In this document: in pieces, positions 1 to 6,400 of the stretch | Numbering within the stretch: position 1 is the first letter of the stretch | How the letters are laid out: every line of letters starts with the position of its first letter | Source: Bacteriovoracaceae bacterium UBA4096 | Lineage (GTDB): Bacteria; Bdellovibrionota; Bacteriovoracia; Bacteriovoracales; Bacteriovoracaceae | Assembly (NCBI GenBank): GCA_002381945.1 | Contig: DFXY01000062.1 | Span: forward strand, 43,838 to 76,646 | DNA length: 32,809 nt | Direction of reading: 5' to 3' | Notes under the pieces: model-generated | Databases searched by the model: none | What the model was told of the DNA's origin: nothing | What the model saw: only the letters and a program-made list of their open reading frames with translations | Program-made: the position numbers and the translations under genes

Positions 1-357
1 ACTGAGATGGAAGAATATAAAAGGCATGTCGGAAAATCTCTTGAACTCATTCAGAGAAAGAAGATGCTAATTAGTCCTCTCGTGGAAAAGATCATTTCCC
101 AGCACCACGAAAACTTCGATGGAACAGGTTATCCTCAGCGATTATCCGGGGATGAAATTTCGCTGGAGGCTTCCCTACTTTCCATCCTGGGTAGCTTTGA
201 TTATCTCCATACTGTTCGTCCCGGTGAGAAAGCAAAGAATATCTATGAAGTTTGGGGCGAGGTAAAACGCCATCATGCGGAGAGTACTTTGTTTTTTAAA
301 AAGTTTCATCCCAAGCTTATTGAGAGATTGGATCAGTTCTTTGCTCGCCCAGTGTAG
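1..357 (+). CDS. HD-GYP domain protein, C-terminal fragment
   Basis: The reading frame is open from the first base of the window and ends with TAG at 355-357, so the N-terminus lies outside. The visible part carries the second half of an HD-GYP domain: an HHE motif followed by DGTGYP (codons near 109-135) and the hydrophobic stretch that follows it. HD-GYP proteins usually hydrolyse the second messenger cyclic di-GMP and lie downstream of sensory or receiver domains. Whether such a domain is present here cannot be seen. The first HD residues are also outside the window, so catalytic competence cannot be judged. The gene converges on the minus-strand gene ending at 411. Only a weak 6-bp dyad (402-420) lies between them. 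Confidence 0.85.
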   Translation, partial: TEMEEYKRHVGKSLELIQRKKMLISPLVEKIISQHHENFDGTGYPQRLSGDEISLEASLLSILGSFDYLHTVRPGEKAKNIYEVWGEVKRHHAESTLFFKKFHPKLIERLDQFFARPV

Positions 358-410
358 TATTAAGAACAAATTATTAGTAAATTGATAAGTCCCAGAAATA
401 ATGATTACTT

Positions 411-1004
411 TCAATAATCAAATATTTTCTTGCCTCCAAGATAGCAGTTATTATCTTCAAAAGAATCTGAATTCCGACAGCTGATGAAAAGATCATTTAG
501 TTCCATGAATACGCAATACTGATCAGAAAACTTACATAGAATAACTTTGTCATATTCTTCTCTTTCAAAATGCTTGTATTTCCAGCGTTTCGGATCATTT
601 TTGTAAATCACATAGATTCTTTTGGAGTCAGAGATAACTTTGTATTGACCACGTTTTATAAAATCAGAGAGAAAATGGCCCTCTGCTCTGTCTGATGGTA
701 TATCGTAGATTTTCTTTAAATTAGTCTTAATTAATTCAGAACATTGAATATCCTTATGAACACCATTTACCAGAAAGTGATTGAATTCATTTTCTAAAGG
801 GAAACGCCTGCAATTAGTCATTGCAGCTTTTAAAAAATAATAAATGGCTTCCATGGGCCAGTGATGGAGTTCATCTATCTCTTGTTTTTCATCGTATCTC
901 TCTATAGGAAAAATTCTCACTTCATAATATATTCTCGCAATATAGGCCAAACCAAGTATAAAAATGACAACGACGCCTACTAGAAATTTCTTCATAACTT
1001 TCAT
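411..1004 (-). CDS. Six-cysteine secreted or membrane-anchored family protein (divergent paralog, faces the array)
   Basis: No known family is recognised. The protein of 197 residues is a clear relative of the four tandem genes at 1273-4564. It shares the CRRFP motif, the NGVHK motif, a CSELIK motif, a WKYKHF segment, and a C-terminal Cys-Tyr then KKI-x-DY ending. All six family cysteines are present. Unlike the tandem copies, its N-terminus (MKKFLVG start, then about 15 hydrophobic residues) has no obvious signal-peptidase site and may stay as a membrane anchor. I chose the ATG at 1004, which gives the length of the paralogs and has GGAT upstream. ATG 995 and an upstream ATG at 1034 are possible. 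It is transcribed away from the array, with about 268 bp between the two starts. Confidence 0.7.
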   Translation of the reverse strand: MKVMKKFLVGVVVIFILGLAYIARIYYEVRIFPIERYDEKQEIDELHHWPMEAIYYFLKAAMTNCRRFPLENEFNHFLVNGVHKDIQCSELIKTNLKKIYDIPSDRAEGHFLSDFIKRGQYKVISDSKRIYVIYKNDPKRWKYKHFEREEYDKVILCKFSDQYCVFMELNDLFISCRNSDSFEDNNCYLGGKKIFDY

Positions 1005-1272
1005 ATAAAGATCCAAGCAAAAAAACTCACACAAGATTTAACAAATGTGAGTAAGGACATTGTAATTGATTGCAAAAAAAATAGGATTATTTTTTTAAAT
1101 AAACAAGATTGAAGGACGGAAAGAAATCACACATCAAAGCTTCAACTAACTAGAATGTGAATACATCAAAGGCTTTAAAACATTATTAAGAAAAATTAAG
1201 AGTCGAATTTTTATAGTACTGGGGACACTAAGCCGATAATAAGGTTTAATATTACTTTTTCAAAAAATAAAC

Positions 1273-1863
1273 ATGAATAGTATTCATAAATATATTATCA
1301 AAACTTTTGCAGTTTCTTGTATTGCTCTACTACACTCCAATTCTGTAAGAGCTCATATGGCCTGGCCTGAGGACGAGCGTTCAATTGAGAGAAGACAACT
1401 CTATCAACGCTATCTTGATCCTATGAGTGGAATTAAATCAATCCTCAATTCTATGTTGCTTCTTTGTAATCGCTTTCCAACTCAGCATGAGTTCAAAGAC
1501 TTCGTTTTAAATGGATCACATAAAGATATCAAATGCTCAGAATTAATTAAGACTCAAACCAATCCCCGAGCCAATCTAAAGCTTGGCAAAGACATTCAAG
1601 AGCTAGCTGAGTTCTTTGAGCGAAATGAGCACAAAGTTTACTCCGATACAAAAAAAATCTTTATCATTTTAAATATTGACCCTAAGAAATGGAAAGGAAA
1701 GTATTTTAAAAGTGCAGATTATGCATATGTGATTGACTGTAATTTCGGGTCGGGAAAATGTATTCTTTCTCCACTTGATCTTCGAGTAAAGAGCTGCCGT
1801 GGAAGTGAAACATTCGTAAAAAATCATTGCCTCTTCAATGGAAAGAAAATCATTGATTATTAA
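1273..1863 (+). CDS. Six-cysteine secreted protein, tandem copy 1
   Basis: This is a predicted exported protein of 196 residues with no recognised family. It has a short hydrophobic signal peptide ending V-R-A at about residue 27, so the mature chain would begin with His28. Family landmarks follow: PMSGIKSILNS, Cys65 in CNRFP, NGSHK, Cys88 in CSELIK, a KVYSDTK strand, WKGKYFKS, then Cys156, Cys163, Cys175 and Cys186, and the KKIIDY end. Six conserved cysteines in an exported protein suggest disulfide bonds (inference). No convincing Shine-Dalgarno precedes the ATG, whereas later copies have AGGTAAGG. Gene X starts 4 bp after its stop, so the two are probably co-transcribed. It is roughly two-thirds identical to copies 2 and 3. 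Confidence 0.75.
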   Translation: MNSIHKYIIKTFAVSCIALLHSNSVRAHMAWPEDERSIERRQLYQRYLDPMSGIKSILNSMLLLCNRFPTQHEFKDFVLNGSHKDIKCSELIKTQTNPRANLKLGKDIQELAEFFERNEHKVYSDTKKIFIILNIDPKKWKGKYFKSADYAYVIDCNFGSGKCILSPLDLRVKSCRGSETFVKNHCLFNGKKIIDY

Positions 1864-1867
1864 CTGA

Positions 1868-2479
1868 ATGATGTTTCTTCCTTATATGATATATGGAGTA
1901 ACTAAAATCGTAAACGACCCAAAGAATTTTGAGCCACGATTAAACGAGTCATCAACCGATGATCCCTGGACTCAATGGCCTAACATTCTCATTAAGCATT
2001 ACTACCCATGGGAAGAAGAGGAAGTCTACAGTTGGGTAGATCCAGGTAATGCTTTATACGTCAATCATCTCATGCCTGTTCATGTTTATGCCTGTACTCC
2101 AATAGATTTTGAAGAAGGTGATGATGGCATAATCAGAGACTTCTCTTACGACTGCGGTTGGCAAGAGCTTAGCCTTTCCATTGAAAATAATTATAAGATA
2201 ACTCTTACCAACTGCTTTACTCCTCTTTTTGAGGGAGATGTTCACGTTGGTTTTACGGCCAATGGTACTGAAACATGTCACTATGAGACTTCAATAATTC
2301 CAAGCGGAGAAGAATCTGTGGTTAAAAACAGCAGCAAGCCATTAAAGTCCTTTTTAAAGAGTTTGAGTGATATTTTCGCACCACGCGCTTATGCGCATAT
2401 GCATCTTATCCCAACCAGACCAAATCCCGAAGTATTGTTCGGGATCAAAACCGAAAACAAAAGACAGGTAAGGCAATAA
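1868..2479 (+). CDS. Hypothetical protein 'gene X' (full-length copy)
   Basis: No family is recognised. The 203-residue product is acidic and has four cysteines (YACTP, YDCGW, TNCF, ETCHY). Its start (MMFLPYMIYGV) is only mildly hydrophobic and is not a convincing signal peptide, so the N-terminus may be missing or the export route may differ. It begins 4 bp after copy 1 stops and ends 2 bp before copy 2 starts, so it is embedded in the tandem array as the second half of a two-gene unit. Shortened remnants of the same gene lie after copies 2 and 3 (3074-3178 and 3823-3969). The best conserved part between full copy and remnants is residues about 69-103, around the PIDF and GIIRDFSY motifs. 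Function is unknown. Confidence 0.6.
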   Translation: MMFLPYMIYGVTKIVNDPKNFEPRLNESSTDDPWTQWPNILIKHYYPWEEEEVYSWVDPGNALYVNHLMPVHVYACTPIDFEEGDDGIIRDFSYDCGWQELSLSIENNYKITLTNCFTPLFEGDVHVGFTANGTETCHYETSIIPSGEESVVKNSSKPLKSFLKSLSDIFAPRAYAHMHLIPTRPNPEVLFGIKTENKRQVRQ

Positions 2480-2481
2480 AC

Positions 2482-3069
2482 ATGAAAAACATAAAACATA
2501 CTATTGTGACCTTTGCAGTTTCTTTTATTTTCCTACCTCACTCCAATCCTGTGATAGCTCATATAGCTAGTCCCCCAGACAGGCAGTCAGTTGAGGAAGA
2601 GCGGCTCGATCGACGCTATCTTTATCCCATGAGTGGAATTAAATCAATCCTCAACTCTATGTTGCGTCTTTGTAATCGCTTTCCAACTCAGCATGAGTTC
2701 AAAGAATTCGTTTTAAATGGGTCACATAAAAACATTATATGTTCTGAAGTAATTAAGACCCAAACTAACCCTCGAGATAAACAGAAAGTTGGAAGGGAGA
2801 TCCAAGGGCTAGCTGAGTTCATTGAGCGAAATGAGCATAATGTCTATTCCGATTCAAAAGAGATCTTTGTTGTTTTAACAATTAATCCCAAGGAGTGGGA
2901 AGGCAAGTACTTTAAAAGTGAAGATTATGCATATGTTATCACTTGTACTTTTGGATCAAAAAGATGTGATCTTTCACCACTCGAACTTCAAGTAAGGAGC
3001 TGCAAATCTAGCAAATCATTTGCAAAAGACAATTGCTACTTCAACGGCAAGAAAATTATTGATTACTAA
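2482..3069 (+). CDS. Six-cysteine secreted protein, tandem copy 2
   Basis: The product is a predicted exported protein of 195 residues. The signal peptide ends V-I-A at residue 26, giving a mature N-terminal His27. Cysteines are at 64, 87, 155, 162, 174 and 185. The start is supported by AGGTAAGG 8 bp upstream, inside the end of gene X. The first 152 codons are almost identical to copy 3: only four base differences are seen, giving M60I, T69A and I86K. Codons 153-183 then diverge abruptly before identity returns. No function can be assigned. The pattern of signal peptide, six cysteines and tandem copies is compatible with an extracellular or periplasmic disulfide-bonded protein. Confidence 0.75.
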   Translation: MKNIKHTIVTFAVSFIFLPHSNPVIAHIASPPDRQSVEEERLDRRYLYPMSGIKSILNSMLRLCNRFPTQHEFKEFVLNGSHKNIICSEVIKTQTNPRDKQKVGREIQGLAEFIERNEHNVYSDSKEIFVVLTINPKEWEGKYFKSEDYAYVITCTFGSKRCDLSPLELQVRSCKSSKSFAKDNCYFNGKKIIDY

Positions 3070-3073
3070 CTAA

Positions 3074-3178
3074 ATGATGTTGTTCATGTTTATTCACGTG
3101 TCTGCCTGTGTTCCAATAGATTTCGATGAAGGTAATGATGGCATTATCAGAGACTTCTCTTATGAATGCGGTTGGTAA
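3074..3178 (+). pseudogene. Gene X remnant 1
   Basis: This is a 34-codon open frame that starts with the same ATGATG as gene X and aligns without gaps to gene X residues from about 69 onward (IHVSACVPIDF against VHVYACTPIDF). Compared with the full copy, 192 bp (64 codons, in frame) are missing near the start, and 265 bp (a frameshifting length) are missing after GAGCTTAG, the part corresponding to 2173-2437. A CAA to TAA change ends the frame after CGW. The residual 3' end of gene X (from TTCGGGATC at 3187) provides the Shine-Dalgarno of copy 3. It is a decayed copy, or possibly a retained mini-ORF. Confidence 0.75.
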
Positions 3179-3230
3179 GAGCTTAGTTCGGGATCAAAAC
3201 CGAAAACAAAAGACAGGTAAGGCAATAAAC

Positions 3231-3818
3231 ATGAAAAACATAAAACATACTATTGTGACCTTTGCAGTTTCTTTTATTTTCCTACCTCACTCCAATCCTG
3301 TGATAGCTCATATAGCTAGTCCCCCAGACAGGCAGTCAGTTGAGGAAGAGCGGCTCGATCGACGCTATCTTTATCCCATGAGTGGAATTAAATCAATCCT
3401 CAACTCTATTTTGCGTCTTTGTAATCGCTTTCCAGCTCAGCATGAATTCAAAGAATTCGTTTTAAATGGGTCACATAAAAACATTAAATGTTCTGAAGTA
3501 ATTAAGACCCAAACTAACCCTCGAGATAAACAGAAAGTTGGAAGGGAGATCCAAGGGCTAGCTGAGTTCATTGAGCGAAATGAGCATAATGTCTATTCCG
3601 ATTCAAAAGAGATCTTTGTTGTTTTAACAATTAATCCCAAGGAGTGGGAAGGCAAGTACTTTAAAAGTGAAGATTATGCATATGTTATTTCCTGTTCTTT
3701 TGGTACTGAAAGTTGTTTTCTTACCCCGCTTGAACTTCGGGCCAATAGCTGTCGTCCGAGCAAAACATTTGCTAAGAATCATTGCTACTTCGACGGCAAG
3801 AAAATTATTAATTACTAA
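3231..3818 (+). CDS. Six-cysteine secreted protein, tandem copy 3
   Basis: The product has 195 residues and the same signal peptide (V-I-A, then His27) as copy 2. I start it at ATG 3231, which matches copy 2 and has AGGTAAGG upstream. A longer in-frame start at 3126 would only translate the gene X remnant out of its frame. The first two-thirds are nearly identical to copy 2. From residue 153 to about 183 the sequence differs at many positions (for example SCSFGTESCF against TCTFGSKRCD), yet all six cysteines and the CYF-GKKII end are kept. This suggests selection on the C-terminal surface or gene conversion from another paralog. Function is unknown. Confidence 0.75.
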   Translation: MKNIKHTIVTFAVSFIFLPHSNPVIAHIASPPDRQSVEEERLDRRYLYPMSGIKSILNSILRLCNRFPAQHEFKEFVLNGSHKNIKCSEVIKTQTNPRDKQKVGREIQGLAEFIERNEHNVYSDSKEIFVVLTINPKEWEGKYFKSEDYAYVISCSFGTESCFLTPLELRANSCRPSKTFAKNHCYFDGKKIINY

Positions 3819-3822
3819 CTAA

Positions 3823-3969
3823 ATGATGTTGTTCATGTCTATTCATGTTTCTGCCTGTGCTCCAATAGATTTCGATGAAGGCAATGATGGCATTATCAGA
3901 GACTTCTCTTACGACTGCGGTTGGCAAGAGCTTAGTTCGGGATCAAAACCGAAAACAAAAGACAGCTAA
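3823..3969 (+). pseudogene. Gene X remnant 2
   Basis: This is a 48-codon open frame with the same two deletion junctions as remnant 1. It keeps the CAA codon that is TAA in remnant 1, so it reads through YDCGWQELS and then runs out of the original frame to TAA at 3967, because the 265-bp deletion shifts the frame. It begins 4 bp after the stop of copy 3, like full gene X after copy 1. It is probably a relic, but translation of the short peptide cannot be excluded. Confidence 0.7.
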
Positions 3970-3979
3970 GGCAATAAGT

Positions 3980-4564
3980 ATGAAACTATTAAAAAAATTA
4001 TTTAAGATTACTTTTATTTTTCATGTAATTTTACTTTCACTTCAATCCCTAGGTCATGAATTCAGCCCCTTCGATAAAAATTTACCTGAAGAAAAGGAAC
4101 TTAATGAGCTCTATCGCTATCCGATGTTAGCAATAGATAATTTTCTTCACGGCACTGAACAATATTGCAACCGCATGCCTTTAGAAAAAGAATTTGAAGA
4201 TTTTATATTAAATGGTGAGCATAAATCTATTCAATGTTCAAAAACTATAAAAGCGGCAATCCCCTTAAAAAAGACTGGAGATCAAATAGGCAAAAATCTT
4301 CCTCATCTTCCTGAATTCTTGAAAAATAATCAATATCAAGTCTATTCTGACACAAAAAATATCTTTGTGATCTTGAAACACAAGCCGAGTGAATGGAAAT
4401 ACAAATATTTTAAAAGTGAAGACTATGAATTTGTTATCCATTGCACTTTAGGTCATGGAACATGTAAACTAAACAAGATAAAAAACAGGGCGAGTAGCTG
4501 TCGCGCGAGTAAATCATTCGCAAAAAACTGCTACTTTGGTGACAAGAAAATAATTGATTACTAG
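3980..4564 (+). CDS. Six-cysteine secreted protein, tandem copy 4 (divergent)
   Basis: The product has 194 residues, started at ATG 3980 to match the other copies; the in-frame extension to 3875 is out-of-frame gene X remnant. The basic-hydrophobic signal peptide (MKLLKKLFK start) would be cut after S-L-G at residue 25, again leaving an N-terminal His. The family motifs are present but diverged: CNRMP, NGEHK, CSKTIK, WKYKYFKSEDY, four C-terminal cysteines and KKIIDY. Some stretches (PM-x-AI-x-x-FL, WKYK) are closer to the minus-strand relative at 411-1004 than to copies 1-3. It ends the array; the convergent helicase gene stops 15 bp away. Function is unknown. Confidence 0.75.
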   Translation: MKLLKKLFKITFIFHVILLSLQSLGHEFSPFDKNLPEEKELNELYRYPMLAIDNFLHGTEQYCNRMPLEKEFEDFILNGEHKSIQCSKTIKAAIPLKKTGDQIGKNLPHLPEFLKNNQYQVYSDTKNIFVILKHKPSEWKYKYFKSEDYEFVIHCTLGHGTCKLNKIKNRASSCRASKSFAKNCYFGDKKIIDY

Positions 4565-4578
4565 TGCTCACTCACCCC

Positions 4579-5862
4579 TTACTTCTTCTTATTCCGATTC
4601 TTAAACCCCGGATGCTTCTTGGCCACCACCACTTTCTGTCTCTTCGAGTGATCAATATAAACTGATTTCTCCTGACTCTTACCTGGTGTTGGAGCAGTCA
4701 CTTGTCTCACAGACCCCTCCTGAAGCCAGATCCCTGGGGCCTCAGATGTTCCTTTGAAAGTTTCTGTTGGAAGTTTTAGTTGAATGAGTTTTTGAATGCG
4801 CTCAAGGATGCCTTTTTCGGATTCTTCGCAGAAAGTGATGGCTGTTCCGGAGTTACCGGCGCGGGCGGTTCGGCCGATACGGTGAACGTAGTTTTCAGCT
4901 TCCATGGGGAGTTCAAAGTTAATGACGTGGCTCACGCCCTGGATATCGATTCCGCGGGCCGCGATGTCGGTGGCGATGAGGATTTTCATGCTGCCGTTTT
5001 TGAAATTGAAGAGGGCCTTCTCGCGATCTTCCTGGGACTTATCTCCGTGGAAGACAGTGGCGGCGATTCGGTGAAAGCGTAGGTACTCTTTAATTTTATC
5101 AGCTGAGTTTTTAGTCTTGGTGAAGACCACCACCAGTTCTCTATCTTCTTGCTTTAATAATTTACGTAAGAGTTGGAACTTATCTTCTCGTTTGCAGAAG
5201 ATGACTTTTTGTTCGATTTTTAAAACGGTAGATGAATTGGGTGATACCTCTACTCGTTTGGGGTCATTGAGTATTTTTTTGGATAAGGCCGCAACTGGGC
5301 CCGGCATAGTGGCCGAGAAAAACATACTCTGGCGATCTGAGGGCAAGGACTGAATGATGGTGTGGAGATCTTCGATAAAACCCATATCAAGCATCCGGTC
5401 AGCTTCATCTAAAACCAGCATCTGGATTTTTCCTAAGCGCAGAAGGCCTTGCTCCATCAAATCCAATAAACGGCCTGGAGTGGCCACCAGGATATCAACA
5501 CCCTCACGAAGAGCTCTCACTTGGGATTTTTGCTCGACTCCCCCGTAAATGGCGAGACTCGTAAGTCCCAACCCTTGACCGTATTGCTCGAAGCTCAAGT
5601 GAATTTGCGTTGCAAGCTCGCGGGTAGGAGCAATGATTAAGGCCCTGATGCCTGTATCATCTTGGATAGTGAGTTTTTGGAGTATTGGTAAGCAGAAGGC
5701 GGCGGTTTTGCCAGTACCGGTTTGGGCAATCCCTAGAAGATCGTGGCCCTCGAGGAGAAGTGGAATACTGGCGGCCTGAATGGCAGTCGGACTCTCGTAA
5801 CCCAAAGTTTTAAGATTTTTAAGCAAAGGCCCAATCAGGGATAATTCATTAAATGTTAACAT
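4579..5862 (-). CDS. rhlE: DEAD-box RNA helicase, RhlE-like
   Basis: This is an ATP-dependent RNA helicase of 427 residues with the full motif set. It has a Q motif with Phe4 and Gln29, Walker A AQTGTGKT at 46-53, PTRELA at 79-84, TPGR at 128-131, DEAD at 152-155, the SAT motif (FSATMP), and the C-terminal RecA lobe with ATDIAARGIDI and HRIGRTAR. The short lysine-rich C-terminal tail (KNRNKKK) fits the RhlE/SrmB group, which acts in RNA remodelling, ribosome assembly and degradosome-type decay. The start ATG lacks a clear Shine-Dalgarno and sits next to a 12-bp palindrome (5867-5878). It lies 42 bp downstream of the STAS gene on the same strand and may be read from the rmuC or STAS promoter. 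The symbol is by resemblance. Confidence 0.92.
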   Translation of the reverse strand: MLTFNELSLIGPLLKNLKTLGYESPTAIQAASIPLLLEGHDLLGIAQTGTGKTAAFCLPILQKLTIQDDTGIRALIIAPTRELATQIHLSFEQYGQGLGLTSLAIYGGVEQKSQVRALREGVDILVATPGRLLDLMEQGLLRLGKIQMLVLDEADRMLDMGFIEDLHTIIQSLPSDRQSMFFSATMPGPVAALSKKILNDPKRVEVSPNSSTVLKIEQKVIFCKREDKFQLLRKLLKQEDRELVVVFTKTKNSADKIKEYLRFHRIAATVFHGDKSQEDREKALFNFKNGSMKILIATDIAARGIDIQGVSHVINFELPMEAENYVHRIGRTARAGNSGTAITFCEESEKGILERIQKLIQLKLPTETFKGTSEAPGIWLQEGSVRQVTAPTPGKSQEKSVYIDHSKRQKVVVAKKHPGFKNRNKKK

Positions 5863-5866
5863 GAAT

Positions 5867-5878
5867 GAACAATTGTTC
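5867..5878. promoter_or_regulatory. 12-bp palindrome just upstream of the helicase start
   Basis: GAACAATTGTTC is a perfect dyad lying 5-16 bp upstream of the helicase ATG. A second 10-bp palindrome, ATGTTAACAT (5853-5862), overlaps the start codon. In AT-rich DNA both could be chance. A regulatory role is only suggested by the position and the missing Shine-Dalgarno. Confidence 0.25.
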
Positions 5879-5904
5879 GAGAGACCCTATATGTCAAAGG
5901 AAAC

Positions 5905-6246
5905 TTACTTTTCAAGACTTTTAAGGGTGTCTTCTAATGATTCGCGGATCTCATTTTGGCGTAAGATTCCTTTTTCCAGCAGCATGAGCTTAAGGTTTCT
6001 GTTGAGTCCCACTAAGTAGAGTTGTTTGGATTTTCGGGCCTCTTGTTGAAGAATGGCGAGTTCCCGATTCACCACCTGATCTACCGTAGATACGTCTTTA
6101 AATAAGAAAATGACCACCTTAGATTCCAAGGCCAGAAGTTCTTGCTGACATTGAAGTAAGCTATCCTTGGCCTCTTTGCTCATTCTTCCTTTGAAGGTAA
6201 TGATCGTGAAGTTATTCTTGGTTAAAAATTTGTACTCAAATTCCAT
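5905..6246 (-). CDS. STAS-domain protein (anti-sigma factor antagonist-like)
   Basis: The product is a small cytoplasmic protein of 113 residues that matches a STAS fold by pattern: an N-terminal strand pair (FTIITFKGRM), a central VVIFLFKDV strand, the following helix, and LYLVGLNRNLKLML near the end. STAS proteins such as SpoIIAA/RsbV bind anti-sigma factors or work in stressosome-like switches. In those proteins a serine in a D-S-S-G-type loop is phosphorylated; here the loop reads STVDQVVNREL, with no serine at the expected place, so classic phosphoregulation looks lost. I chose ATG 6246 because GAGG lies 5 bp upstream and the domain starts there. An in-frame ATG at 6321 would add 25 residues but has no Shine-Dalgarno. 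Confidence 0.65.
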   Translation of the reverse strand: MEFEYKFLTKNNFTIITFKGRMSKEAKDSLLQCQQELLALESKVVIFLFKDVSTVDQVVNRELAILQQEARKSKQLYLVGLNRNLKLMLLEKGILRQNEIRESLEDTLKSLEK

Positions 6247-6400
6247 AATTGCCTCGGGAGCAATTCTTTCATAAGACCAAAAAAATTCATAGTAACTTTC
6301 TAACAGACTGGAATTGTTCATACATTCTGTACGAGAATATATTCATTTCGGATTAAAACTAGCAATTTTTTGGGGCATACTCCCCAATTCTAATCAGTTA

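Larger units (their letters stand above)
2482..3230. repeat. Tandem repeat unit A (749 bp)
   Basis: This unit spans copy 2 of the six-Cys gene plus the gene X remnant after it. The next 749 bp (3231-3979) repeat the same arrangement with the same length and no net indel. Most of the unit is nearly identical to its neighbour; the exception is a block of about 90 bp at 2940-3030. The equal length points to a recent tandem duplication. Confidence 0.85.
3231..3979. repeat. Tandem repeat unit B (749 bp)
   Basis: This is the second copy of the 749-bp unit (copy 3 plus gene X remnant 2), directly following unit A. It shares with unit A both deletion junctions inside the gene X remnant, so the deletions came before the duplication. 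It differs from unit A mainly in the 3689-3779 block. Confidence 0.85.

Noticed and set aside
402..420. TGATTA/TAATCA dyad between HD-GYP and the minus-strand paralog
   Set aside because: The stem is six A/T-rich pairs without a T-tract and overlaps a stop codon, too weak to call a terminator.
3126..3230. N-terminal extensions of copies 3 and 4 (in-frame starts at 3126 and 3875)
   Set aside because: These 35 codons are gene X remnant read in another frame. The paralogous starts at 3231 and 3980 match copy 2 and have the ribosome site and signal peptide.
1273..4564. Six-Cys proteins as type II secretion pseudopilins (CNRFP-x4-EF resembles the G-x-YPT region)
   Set aside because: They have cleavable SPI-type signals, no prepilin Gly-Phe-Thr-x3-Glu motif, and six cysteines; the resemblance is too short.
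4780..5548. Plus-strand frames opposite the helicase
   Set aside because: They are antisense shadows of conserved helicase motifs.
6370..6387. TTGGGG/CCCCAA hairpin downstream of rmuC
   Set aside because: On the minus strand it is followed by A residues rather than T residues, so it does not fit an intrinsic terminator; a role is not supported.
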